Source: CALGYY01 sp963678485 (GTDB taxonomy: Bacteria > Bacteroidota > Bacteroidia > Bacteroidales > CAIWKO01). From it: a stretch of 64,000 nucleotides of DNA. The notes under the pieces were generated by a model. The model saw only the letters and a list, made by a program, of their open reading frames with translations. It was not told where the DNA came from and did no database searches. A program made the translations under genes and the position numbers. Location: NCBI GenBank assembly GCA_963678485.1, contig OY782882.1:186001-250000 (forward strand), given 5' to 3'. This document shows, one piece after another, positions 43,136-50,801 of the stretch; within the stretch, counting starts at the first letter, position 1; each line of letters begins with the position of its first letter.

Positions 43136-43945
43136 ATGCAGGAACTGATCAAACTTGAACACATTGACTATAGCTATATAAACAGCATTCCAGCGCTTAC
43201 TGATATTAATCTAAGTATTAGTAAAGGTGAGATGTTTGCAATTATTGGCCAAAATGGAAGTGGCAAAACAACTTTATTGCACATTCTGAACGCCTTGGTA
43301 TTTCCTGAACACGGAACATTCACCTATCAGGGACAAGAAATTAATGCCCGAAGCATGGCGCAAAAGGAGACCAGTATTGCACTTCGGAAAAGCATGGGAT
43401 ATATTTTTCAGCATCCTGAGATGCAATTATTTTGTCCTTCGGTAATGGATGAATTAGTTTTCGGACCATTGCAACTCAATTTCACTAAAGAAGAAGCCAT
43501 TGACCGCGCTACCCAGATTATGAAAGCAATGAGCATCTCACATATAAAGGAGCGCTCGGTTTCGATGCTATCAGGTGGTGAAAAGAAAAAAGTTGCCATT
43601 GCCAGTGTGCTCACTCTTAATCCTGATGTATTACTTATCGATGAACCGCTGGCCGGCATTGATCCTAAAACACAAACCTTTCTCACCGAACTTCTCATTG
43701 ACTTGAATCGTGCGGGAAAGACCATTATCTTTACAACGCATCATCTCGATCTGATTGATCATTTGCAACCCAGAGTTGCAGTGATTTCGGAAAATCACAG
43801 TATTCAAAAAATAGGGAGTGCTGCAGAAATACTTAATGACAGAGAATTCCTAATTGACGTAAACCTCATCCATGAGCATATACATAAGCATGGTGAGGAA
43901 GCACATAAGCATTATCATTCGCATTATGTGTTCCATCAGCATTAG
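43136..43945 (+). CDS. cbiO: ECF transporter ATPase CbiO with His-rich tail
   Basis: A 269-residue ATPase. Walker A is IGQNGSGKTTLLHIL (about 37-50), the Q-loop FQHPEMQLFCPSV, the signature SMLSGGEKKKVAIASVL and Walker B VLLIDEPLAGIDP, with the switch His in FTTHHLDLID. It ends in a tail of about 25 residues rich in His (HEHIHKHGEEAHKHYHSHYV), absent from ordinary CbiO proteins. Such tails bind Ni2+ or Co2+ and could store or sense the metal at the cytoplasmic face. It is the last gene of the operon, converging on the bottom-strand gene ending at 43954. Confidence 0.95.
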   Translation: MQELIKLEHIDYSYINSIPALTDINLSISKGEMFAIIGQNGSGKTTLLHILNALVFPEHGTFTYQGQEINARSMAQKETSIALRKSMGYIFQHPEMQLFCPSVMDELVFGPLQLNFTKEEAIDRATQIMKAMSISHIKERSVSMLSGGEKKKVAIASVLTLNPDVLLIDEPLAGIDPKTQTFLTELLIDLNRAGKTIIFTTHHLDLIDHLQPRVAVISENHSIQKIGSAAEILNDREFLIDVNLIHEHIHKHGEEAHKHYHSHYVFHQH

Positions 43946-43953
43946 TAAACAGT

Positions 43954-44844
43954 CTAATGTGAATCGGTCGCGCCAACAATAGGTTCTACTTCTTCCTTCA
44001 TCCGCACATTCATATCTTTAACAGAGGCGAAGCTTTCCATCAGACCAGGCAGGTATTCGGTGGATGCAATAAATGTCCATAGGTAAGAAACTATCGAGTA
44101 AATACTTCCTGTGGTGAACTTATCCACATCAACACAAAAGAACAACACAACAACAAAAACGACCATTAGCAAGACTTTTACGATGCCATATTCAATTGAA
44201 TTCCATTTGGCAATTTTTGTTTGAGGAAGAACCATACGAAAAAAATACTCTTTGATACTACTTTCGTTCTTCCCTGATACCACATCATACATTTCTTCAT
44301 GAGTATCGTGAAGATTCTTTTGCAATTTTTCAACATGTCTTCGATACACCTTGTTTATATAGATCATTGGAAAGATCACAACGAGACAGATTACTGCAAT
44401 CCGCCAATCATACAATGCAAGAGCGATGATTCCTCCCACCGTAGCAATAATTTGCCAAAGGACCTCGGGCACTCTGTCTTTCAGAAACACTATATATTCC
44501 TTTGCAAGTTCAGCCCTGGCCATGACTTTAGAGATGGAATGCCGTTTTCGATTGGACTGAATAACTACATCAGATGCAACGTCAGCATATATTTTAGAAA
44601 AGATCTTCCCTCCCAACAAGCGGTTGGCTGAACCTCCTACCACATTAAGCAGGTATAGGCAAATCCAAATAATCAACGGCAATAGAACATTTACATTTTC
44701 ATGTTTGTAAAAATCGTCGATAAGGGCATCCAGCAATTTTCCAAAAAATGTTGGTTCGACAATCCATGCAATATTTTCGAGTAGAATAAACCCGACTACG
44801 AGTGCGATTGGGGCTTTGTTCTTTTTAACGATCTGAGCAATCAA
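43954..44844 (-). CDS. ABC transporter transmembrane domain protein without ATPase domain
   Basis: A type-IV ABC exporter membrane domain (six helices: PIALVVGFILLENIAWIVEP, LLPLIIWICLYLLNVVGGSA, and VLLMVVFVVVLFFCVDVDKF among them) that ends with no nucleotide-binding domain. The longest frame starts at 44997, but a good promoter (TTTGTC / TAAATTTG, 44900-44869) lies inside it, so I place the start at TTG 44844 (about 296 aa). The loop YADVASDVVIQSNRKRHSIS looks like the coupling region. No gene for an ATPase is fused or adjacent; the orphan ABC ATPase at 48445 is the closest candidate partner. The substrate is unknown. Confidence 0.75.
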   Translation of the reverse strand: MIAQIVKKNKAPIALVVGFILLENIAWIVEPTFFGKLLDALIDDFYKHENVNVLLPLIIWICLYLLNVVGGSANRLLGGKIFSKIYADVASDVVIQSNRKRHSISKVMARAELAKEYIVFLKDRVPEVLWQIIATVGGIIALALYDWRIAVICLVVIFPMIYINKVYRRHVEKLQKNLHDTHEEMYDVVSGKNESSIKEYFFRMVLPQTKIAKWNSIEYGIVKVLLMVVFVVVLFFCVDVDKFTTGSIYSIVSYLWTFIASTEYLPGLMESFASVKDMNVRMKEEVEPIVGATDSH

Positions 44845-44868
44845 AATATAGTTTATTAGGTAATCGTG

Positions 44869-44900
44869 CAAATTTAGCGAACCTTTGTACAGTTGACAAA
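44869..44900 (-). promoter_or_regulatory. Promoter of the ABC membrane-domain gene
   Basis: On the bottom strand TTTGTC (44900-44895) and TAAATTTG (44876-44869) are spaced by 18 nt, a consensus Bacteroidota promoter. Transcription would start near 44864, so the first 40 or so codons of the longest frame would not be in the mRNA. Confidence 0.65.
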
Positions 44901-44969
44901 TATTGAAAAAGAAAATACAGTAAAAAAAAGATACAATTTTGGATTTTTGTAATTTAGCAAGAAAATACC

Positions 44970-45821
44970 ATGAAGACCAGAATTTTACTATTAGCATCTT
45001 TAATGATTGCGCTAATGGCCTGCAATCGCACTAAAACCGTCGACGGTATTTATCGCCATTATCAAGGTGAAAAACAAGGTTATAAAATCTGGATTGTTGA
45101 TGGTGATCAGGTGAGGCTAAAACTATACAGAGAATTCCTATATGGAGGCAATGAACAGCGTTATCTTTTCAATCCCAAAGGAGAAATATGGATTGATGAT
45201 GCCGTGAGTTGTGAGGAATACGAAATGACGCTGGCACATGAACTGAACGAGCGCCATTTAATGGCGAAATTCGGCTGGACCTACGATATGGCGCATGATT
45301 CATCCCTTGCCATTGAGGTCATCATGAGAAGAAAATTTGAGCAAATCTGTCGTGCTCATGAAGACACATTACCGAAAGTAATAGCAAGGGATTATGCAAA
45401 CATCAAGGAAATTAAAGATATTTCTGACAGTGTTTCATTGCATAATATTTACAGAGTGCCCTTGGGAATGCGGGAAGGCAAGCTCATTTGGATTGTTGAT
45501 GGTTATATGGTAAGAAAGAATATTTATCCCGATTTTGGCAATAGCGGTAATGATCTGGCTTATCAATTTATTCCTAAAGATGAAATATGGATTGACGGAC
45601 AGATCTCTGCATTAGAAACGGAATATTCCATTGCAACGGAATTAATGGAACGTGATCTTATGTCAAAAGGTAAATCATATGATGATGCTTATGAAGATGC
45701 TATTGCTGTTGAACGAACAAAAAGAGAGGCAATGGAGGTACTTGTTAGTAAGCAGCCACCCATTGCCATACCTGATTCTACTACAAGAGACGCCGGGGAA
45801 ATAGATCCCAACGAACCTTAA
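44970..45821 (+). CDS. Lipoprotein with two repeated HE-containing domains
   Basis: A 283-residue exported lipoprotein (signal ILLLASLMIALMAC, lipobox Cys 18). Two homologous domains of about 100 residues each follow. Domain 1 has KIWIVDGDQVRLKLYREFLY, KGEIWIDDAVS and LAHELNERHLMAKFGWTYDM. Domain 2 has LIWIVDGYMVRKNIYPDFGN, KDEIWIDGQIS and ATELMERDLMSKGKSYDDAY. The pattern E-x-x-x-x-x-H-E-L-x-E-R-x-L-M resembles small phage and archaeal proteins with a helix that might bind metal. Domain 2 has lost the histidine. Function unknown. Divergent from the ABC membrane-domain gene and convergent with the Fe-S operon; its stop is 6 nt from the next one. Confidence 0.7.
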   Translation: MKTRILLLASLMIALMACNRTKTVDGIYRHYQGEKQGYKIWIVDGDQVRLKLYREFLYGGNEQRYLFNPKGEIWIDDAVSCEEYEMTLAHELNERHLMAKFGWTYDMAHDSSLAIEVIMRRKFEQICRAHEDTLPKVIARDYANIKEIKDISDSVSLHNIYRVPLGMREGKLIWIVDGYMVRKNIYPDFGNSGNDLAYQFIPKDEIWIDGQISALETEYSIATELMERDLMSKGKSYDDAYEDAIAVERTKREAMEVLVSKQPPIAIPDSTTRDAGEIDPNEP

Positions 45822-45827
45822 ACACAT

Positions 45828-46520
45828 TTAACCAATATAAAGTCCTTCGATTCTGACCTTATAGCTTCCGTCAGGATTCTTCACAACGGCATTCACTAAA
45901 CCACTGTGGCGCCATTGCAGCATGCAGCGACGTGGCAGAAACCAGTAGCGAGTTCCAAGCTTAATTGGAGCCTTTGCTTCACGGATAAGCCCTTCGTAAG
46001 CCTGAGCTGTATAATAACCAATATCAATAAATCCTTCTGAACGTGGCTTTAATGGACCAGTCACACACCAGTTGATAACGCCATTACGTGCATCTGCGCT
46101 TGTAACAACGCCACAATGGGTAATTGGGCAACCGCAAGACATTCCCATAGGTCTTCCAATCATCACATCTCCCTTTTTTACAGCTAAATCCTTTACCAAT
46201 GCAGGATTATAAGGTAAAATTGTTTCTCTTGGTCCGGGCTCGTTTTCAAAACAATCCATAATAAAATCAAATTCGCGACCCAGGTTGTCTTTCCATCCCA
46301 TTTTCTCTCCCATCCCATCGTGCGCACAACTAAGGCAGTTATGAACCTGATCTTTTGATTCCAGCTTACCAGTAATGTGAATGCATTTCTTCATTTCATT
46401 ATTATCGGCTAATACCAGCGCTGCAAAATCATCACAAGTCTTTGATCCGCATGCACCGCAGTCAAGACCTGGAAGCATATCCATAATTTGTTTGGTGGTT
46501 GTAAGTTCCATATAATTCAT
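45828..46520 (-). CDS. Cysteine-rich (Fe-S) protein of the double-cubane gene cluster
   Basis: A 230-residue protein. Its N-terminus has the FeS-cluster domain pattern LPGLDCGACGSKTCDDFAAL (C-x2-C-x4-C) with a fourth Cys in KKCIHI, as in Fe-S proteins of RnfB and acetyl-CoA synthase type. Further cysteines are in NCLSCAHDGMG, MSCGCPITHCG and INWCVTGP, enough for a second cluster. The C-terminal half (RYWFLPRRCMLQWRHSGLVN) is unique to me. It is the last gene of the operon ABC ATPase, GTPase, NifS, Fe-S protein. A scaffold or electron carrier for cluster assembly is plausible. ATG 46511 is an alternative start. Confidence 0.75.
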   Translation of the reverse strand: MNYMELTTTKQIMDMLPGLDCGACGSKTCDDFAALVLADNNEMKKCIHITGKLESKDQVHNCLSCAHDGMGEKMGWKDNLGREFDFIMDCFENEPGPRETILPYNPALVKDLAVKKGDVMIGRPMGMSCGCPITHCGVVTSADARNGVINWCVTGPLKPRSEGFIDIGYYTAQAYEGLIREAKAPIKLGTRYWFLPRRCMLQWRHSGLVNAVVKNPDGSYKVRIEGLYIG

Positions 46521-46562
46521 ATTATTATTTTACACTAATTAATTAATTGTTTTCTTTAAGAC

Positions 46563-47729
46563 TTAATCACCGAAGATTGGGTTTAATTTTTTCAGACATT
46601 TATTAAACGCATCAACAAAAACCTCAACATCTTTTTCTGTTGAAAAACGTCCAAGGCTAATACGTATCGAACCTCTTGCCTGAAATGGATCAAGTCCGAT
46701 GGCTTGCAACACATGAGAGGCTCCTCCTGTTTTGTCGTTTGATGAACATGCAGATCCAGCAGAGACGGCAATTCCCGCCTCATCCAACAGTAATAACAGA
46801 CGTATCGTTTCGCCTTCAAGACCGGCAATACCAATATTGGCATTATTGGGCAAACGACAGTCTGGATGTCCATTGAGATAGGCATTGGGATGAGTTGACA
46901 GTATTTGTTGGATCAGCGAATCGCGCAGCATAGTAAGACGAGGGCTTTCTTTTGTGATATCCTGAAAGCAAAGCTCAGCTGCTTTTACAAAACCAGCGAT
47001 ACCTGCGATATTCTCAGTTGATGATCGAAAACCTGCTTCTTGTCCACCGCCATGAAGTAAGGGCGTGATGGCTGTTCCCTTGCGGATATATAAAGCCCCT
47101 ACGCCCTTTGGCCCATAGATTTTATGAGAATTCAGAGTTAGAAGGTCAAGGTTAAACGTATTTATATCCACTGGAATTTTTCCAAAACTCTGGCATGCGT
47201 CGGAATGAAAAAGCACTGACTTTGCCTTACAAATCTTGCCGATTTCTTCGAGGGCCTGTACACTTCCAATTTCGTTATTTGCGTGCATTATGCTGACAAG
47301 GATAGTGCGTGGACCAATGTACTTTTCCACATCGGCAGGACTTACCATCCCTTTTGAATCAACAGGCAGGTAAGTTACATGAAAGCCTTGTGATTCCAGC
47401 CATTTGCAGCTACCCAACAAACAATCATGCTCAATAGAAGAAGTTATAATGTGATTCCCTTTGCTTCTATTGCTGAAGGCGACGCCTTTTACCGCGAAAT
47501 TGTTTGATTCGGTTCCACTACTTGTGAAAATAATTTCATCAGTTTCTGCGCCTATAAAGCCAGCAAGTTTTTTTCGAAAATCTTCAAGAGCGTCTTTCAC
47601 CTGTGTCCCGAAGGTATGCAGACTTGAAGCATTCCCAAATTGCTCAGTAAGGAATGGTTCCATAGCCGCAACCACCCGTGGGTCGATAGGGGTGGTTGCG
47701 GCATGATCCAGATATATTCGTTTTGTCAT
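46563..47729 (-). CDS. NifS/IscS-like cysteine desulfurase
   Basis: A 388-residue PLP enzyme that takes sulfur from cysteine and delivers it for Fe-S cluster building. It starts MTKRIYLDHAATTPIDPRVV; the longer frame from 47834 overlaps the GTPase. PLP Lys is in LLTLNSHKIYGPKGVGALY near 200. The catalytic Cys is in GIAVSAGSACSSNDKTGGA near 323. An aspartate that holds PLP is in LFHSDACQSFGKI. The ATG lies 1 nt after the GTPase stop, so translation is coupled. Placement in the cluster makes it a dedicated sulfur donor rather than the housekeeping enzyme, by inference. Confidence 0.95.
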   Translation of the reverse strand: MTKRIYLDHAATTPIDPRVVAAMEPFLTEQFGNASSLHTFGTQVKDALEDFRKKLAGFIGAETDEIIFTSSGTESNNFAVKGVAFSNRSKGNHIITSSIEHDCLLGSCKWLESQGFHVTYLPVDSKGMVSPADVEKYIGPRTILVSIMHANNEIGSVQALEEIGKICKAKSVLFHSDACQSFGKIPVDINTFNLDLLTLNSHKIYGPKGVGALYIRKGTAITPLLHGGGQEAGFRSSTENIAGIAGFVKAAELCFQDITKESPRLTMLRDSLIQQILSTHPNAYLNGHPDCRLPNNANIGIAGLEGETIRLLLLLDEAGIAVSAGSACSSNDKTGGASHVLQAIGLDPFQARGSIRISLGRFSTEKDVEVFVDAFNKCLKKLNPIFGD

Positions 47730-47730
47730 T

Positions 47731-48432
47731 TTATTCACCAACATAAAAAAGATCCTGATCCATGGTCCGTAAAACACCAAAGTGGTTCTTCGCACCGATT
47801 TCTTTTTTACCAACGCAAATGGTACAGGTTCCAACCGGAGGATTACCTCTCAGGAACATTGGAAATTCCACATCATTGGTTTTAACGATTTGGCGAACGA
47901 TAGGATCAATTCCAATCCCGTAAAGGGCGTTACTTTCAACAATAGTAACTTCCTTTGCTGATTCCATAACGCGATAGCGGAACACTTCACGTTCAGCCTG
48001 AGAGATCAGGTCGATCTTGGTAATTACGCAGATATCGGCCAGCGTAAGCATTGGACCAATCTTGCGGGGAAGATTCATTCCACTGGTGGATTCAAGGACA
48101 ACGATTCCCAGTGAATTTTCAACATAGGGCGAACATCGCAAACACAAACCAGCCGTTTCAACAAAGAGGTAATCAGACCCAACTTTCTCAGCCCATTCAA
48201 CGGCTTCGTCGAGAACAACAACATTGCAATGATCAGGGCAAAGCTCACCTGAATAGATTTTTCGAGATGGGATTCCAAACTCTTTTGCGATCTGCTCATC
48301 CTCTTCAGCAAATAGCACATCAATTTTAATATAGGATGGTTTCAGACCTTTGGTGATCATCCTTTTAATAACCTGACGGATTACCGTCGTTTTTCCGCAT
48401 GTGGGCGGTCCTGCAAATACAACGAGTTTCAT
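47731..48432 (-). CDS. HypB/CooC-like P-loop GTPase
   Basis: A 233-residue nucleotide-binding protein. The P-loop is FAGPPTCGKTTVIRQVIKRM at the N-terminus. A switch-like acidic loop (IKIDVLFAEEDEQ), CLRCSPYVENS with a Cys pair, and the G4-like TKIDLISQ follow. CTIC occurs near the C-terminus, in GTCTICVGKKEIG. This resembles the SIMIBI-class GTPases that load Ni into hydrogenase (HypB), urease (UreG) and CO dehydrogenase (CooC). Cys pairs could bind metal. It is the second gene of the operon and is coupled to NifS. A metallochaperone role for the double-cubane enzyme is my suggestion. Confidence 0.85.
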   Translation of the reverse strand: MKLVVFAGPPTCGKTTVIRQVIKRMITKGLKPSYIKIDVLFAEEDEQIAKEFGIPSRKIYSGELCPDHCNVVVLDEAVEWAEKVGSDYLFVETAGLCLRCSPYVENSLGIVVLESTSGMNLPRKIGPMLTLADICVITKIDLISQAEREVFRYRVMESAKEVTIVESNALYGIGIDPIVRQIVKTNDVEFPMFLRGNPPVGTCTICVGKKEIGAKNHFGVLRTMDQDLFYVGE

Positions 48433-48444
48433 ATAAAGTTCTTT

Positions 48445-49242
48445 TTATTGTGATATACCTTTAATTTTTTCTGCAAAAACGCTTTCTGTAATTTCATCTC
48501 CTGCACGGATGAGTTTTCTGAACTCAAGCATAACATCATCGATTTTCTTAAGCTCAAGCGCAGCGCGGCGTTCATCAGCACCTGTCTTTATAAGCTTTTG
48601 CATACCGCCATTTTTCATCACGATTCTAAAATCAGATGCAAGGGCAATGCGCGAATCATGAGTAACAAAAACAAAAATCTTATCATACTTTTTAAGTAAT
48701 TCAAGAGCTTTGGTGCGATGAATACCAGCATTTTCAATTTCATCAAGAAGAATAATGGGTGAATTACCAATGATAACAGCATCAGCAATAAGCAATGAGC
48801 GTGTTTGTCCACCTGAAAGTTCGGTCATTCCTGTTTCAGGAATAATCGCCTCACCGGTAAGCTGGTTTGCAAAATTTAGCGTTTCGTTAATAATTTCTTC
48901 AATATTCTCAGCGCCGCGAACTTTTGCGTGGATTTTCAAGAACTCACCAACAGGGAGGTCGGAAAGAAAATTGGTATGCTGTGAAATTAAAGCAATGGGA
49001 TGTTTTGACGGATCGAAGGAGAAATCTTCGGGCACCTCTTCTCCGTTGATTAAAATCCTTCGTTTTGACGGAGTATTCCTGTTAGCGAACAACTCAATGT
49101 CATTAATAAGTGTGGTTTTTCCACAACCCGTAGGACCGACAATACTAATGATGTCGCCCATGTTCAGCTCAAATTTTTCAACTTTTTCGGCTTGACCATC
49201 TTTACCTATCCCACCGAAAATTGTAATTGATTTAATATCCAT
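48445..49242 (-). CDS. Orphan ABC-type ATPase of the double-cubane cluster
   Basis: A 265-residue ABC ATPase without a membrane domain. Walker A is GPTGCGKTTLINDI near 37, the signature MTELSGGQTRSLLIADAV near 143, and Walker B IILLDEIENAG near 164 (Glu after Asp, active). The H-loop is FVFVTHDSRIAL. The Gly-Cys-Gly in the P-loop matches the neighbouring GTPase. It starts the operon with GTPase, NifS and Fe-S protein, 12 nt before the GTPase gene. Soluble ABC ATPases such as SufC act on Fe-S scaffolds, so it may power cluster assembly. Alternatively it pairs with the membrane-only protein at 43954. Confidence 0.85.
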   Translation of the reverse strand: MDIKSITIFGGIGKDGQAEKVEKFELNMGDIISIVGPTGCGKTTLINDIELFANRNTPSKRRILINGEEVPEDFSFDPSKHPIALISQHTNFLSDLPVGEFLKIHAKVRGAENIEEIINETLNFANQLTGEAIIPETGMTELSGGQTRSLLIADAVIIGNSPIILLDEIENAGIHRTKALELLKKYDKIFVFVTHDSRIALASDFRIVMKNGGMQKLIKTGADERRAALELKKIDDVMLEFRKLIRAGDEITESVFAEKIKGISQ

Positions 49243-49267
49243 AATATTAATGTATTTTAATTAAAGA

Positions 49268-49317
49268 CGATTTAGTCTATCGATTTAGTGGACAAAAGTA
49301 AAAATGTATTATCTTTG
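49268..49317 (+). promoter_or_regulatory. Divergent regulatory region with direct repeats and an Fnr-gene promoter
   Basis: CGATTTAGT occurs at 49268-49276 and 49281-49289, 13 bp apart, between the ABC ATPase gene (start 49242, bottom strand) and a consensus -7 box TATCTTTG (49310-49317) for the Fnr-like gene. It is a candidate site for that regulator or for another factor. Confidence 0.5.
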
Positions 49318-49404
49318 TTATCGAAAACCTGCCATGAAATGACGCGTTTTAAAAGCTGAAATATTGCAGTTTTAAAAGCCAAAAACTTCACAATTGTATT
49401 GAAT

Positions 49405-50100
49405 ATGTCACTAAATCAATTACATGAACGCTGTCAACTATGTTTATTTAAACACATAGTCTGTCAATATTTAGGCGAAAAAGAGTTTGAGCAATTGTAC
49501 AGCAACACCCTTCAACTTCAATATAAAAAGGGCGAGAATATTTTAAAGCAGGGAAACAAATCCACTCAGATTGCATATATTTCAACTGGAAGCGTAAAAA
49601 TCCATTATGCAAATGAGAATCATAAAGATTTAATCATGACGGTTGTTAAGGGTCCGGGCATGTTAGGAGGTGCAAACGTTTTTAATGAAGAATTGAATAT
49701 GTTTTCAGTCACTGCATTAGAGGATTGCCAAATCTGTTTAATTGATCTTAATGTATTGAAAGGATTTGCCTTGACGAACTCTGCATTTGCTTTGCGACTA
49801 TTGGATTTTGTTTCATCGATGTTTAAGGATTCCATTTTCAACTTCATAAGCTTGGCGAACAAGCAGGTGAATGGTCGCATAGCAGACATATTAATCTACC
49901 TTTCAAAAAAGGTCTACAAGCGAAATCCCTTTGTTCTTACTCTGACCAGGAAGGAGATTGCTGAATTTGCAGCGTGTTCGCAAGAGAATGTAATCCATAC
50001 CCTGAGCCGTTTCGAAAAAGAGGGACTCATCAAAAATGATAAAAAGCTATTAACAATTCTGGACATGGAGCGATTGATTTTAGTATCAAAAAACGGATAG
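49405..50100 (+). CDS. Crp/Fnr-family regulator with N-terminal cysteines
   Basis: About 231 residues. The cyclic-nucleotide-binding fold (about 30-140) has LQYKKGENILKQGNKSTQIA and YISTGSVKIHY. The C-terminal winged helix (about 160-225) has LTRKEIAEFAACSQENVIHT and LSRFEKEGLIKND. The N-terminus has three cysteines in ERCQLCLFKHIVCQYL, and AACSQ holds another in the HTH; the N-terminal set could hold a redox-sensitive Fe-S cluster as in Fnr. It starts at ATG 49405 (a TTG at 49399 is also possible). It is divergent from the ABC ATPase operon, so control of the double-cubane genes by oxygen is likely but unproved. Confidence 0.93.
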   Translation: MSLNQLHERCQLCLFKHIVCQYLGEKEFEQLYSNTLQLQYKKGENILKQGNKSTQIAYISTGSVKIHYANENHKDLIMTVVKGPGMLGGANVFNEELNMFSVTALEDCQICLIDLNVLKGFALTNSAFALRLLDFVSSMFKDSIFNFISLANKQVNGRIADILIYLSKKVYKRNPFVLTLTRKEIAEFAACSQENVIHTLSRFEKEGLIKNDKKLLTILDMERLILVSKNG

Positions 50101-50178
50101 TCCGAAAAATCGTCAGTTTCAATTTCGTTAATAAAAATGCATAAAAAAAGATTATTATCTTTACAGAAAAATACCATT

Positions 50179-50652
50179 ATGACAATCAGGCAAATTATTA
50201 TTCTTGTATTACTTGGGTTATTCTCAATCAATGGCATTGCTCAATCGACCGGAGCAAAGGCAGCAGAGCCAACAGGTACTTTAATTGTGGTAGTCAGAGG
50301 AATAAAAAGTGATGAGGGCCAATTAATGGTGGCATTATATAATAAGTCAGAAGATTTTCTCGTAAAAGATCCTTTCAAAGGAAGTGTCACGGTGATTAGC
50401 GCGAATGAAGAGATGATAAAATTCGAGAATGTCCCCTATGGAGACTACGCTGTTGCTGCGATTCACGACATGAATAAAGACGGCAAGCTTGATAAAAACG
50501 TTCTTGGTATTCCAACCGAAGGATACGGTTTTTCTAATGATGCCATGGATAAATACGGCCCTCCGACCTGGATGCAGGCTAGCTTTGTATTTGCTGGCAG
50601 AGATGAAGCGAAAATTATCGATCTTGAATATGGCATTCCAGAAAATCGATAG
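50179..50652 (+). CDS. DUF2141 exported protein
   Basis: About 157 residues after a signal peptide (IIILVLLGLFSINGIAQST). The mature part has the DUF2141 pattern: GTLIVVVRGIKSDEGQLMVA, then ALYN and the loop GDYAVAAIHDMNKDGKLDKN, with GIPTEGYGFSNDA near the end. DMNKDGKLD looks like a calcium-binding loop. The function of the family is unknown; it is periplasmic or surface. A -7-like box TATCTTTA lies at 50156-50163. The ATG at 50179 is preferred over 50137, since the longer frame precedes the promoter. It is a single gene. Confidence 0.85.
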   Translation: MTIRQIIILVLLGLFSINGIAQSTGAKAAEPTGTLIVVVRGIKSDEGQLMVALYNKSEDFLVKDPFKGSVTVISANEEMIKFENVPYGDYAVAAIHDMNKDGKLDKNVLGIPTEGYGFSNDAMDKYGPPTWMQASFVFAGRDEAKIIDLEYGIPENR

Positions 50653-50801
50653 AAATTACCGCATTACACCCTATTAATCAAAACCTTATTAAACTTTTTA
50701 ACATATTTACTAAGATAAGTTATTTTACTTATTTTTGCCTCATTATTGAATCTTTCAATAAATAATTATTTTATTTTTAATAATTTAATATTTATAACAA
50801 A

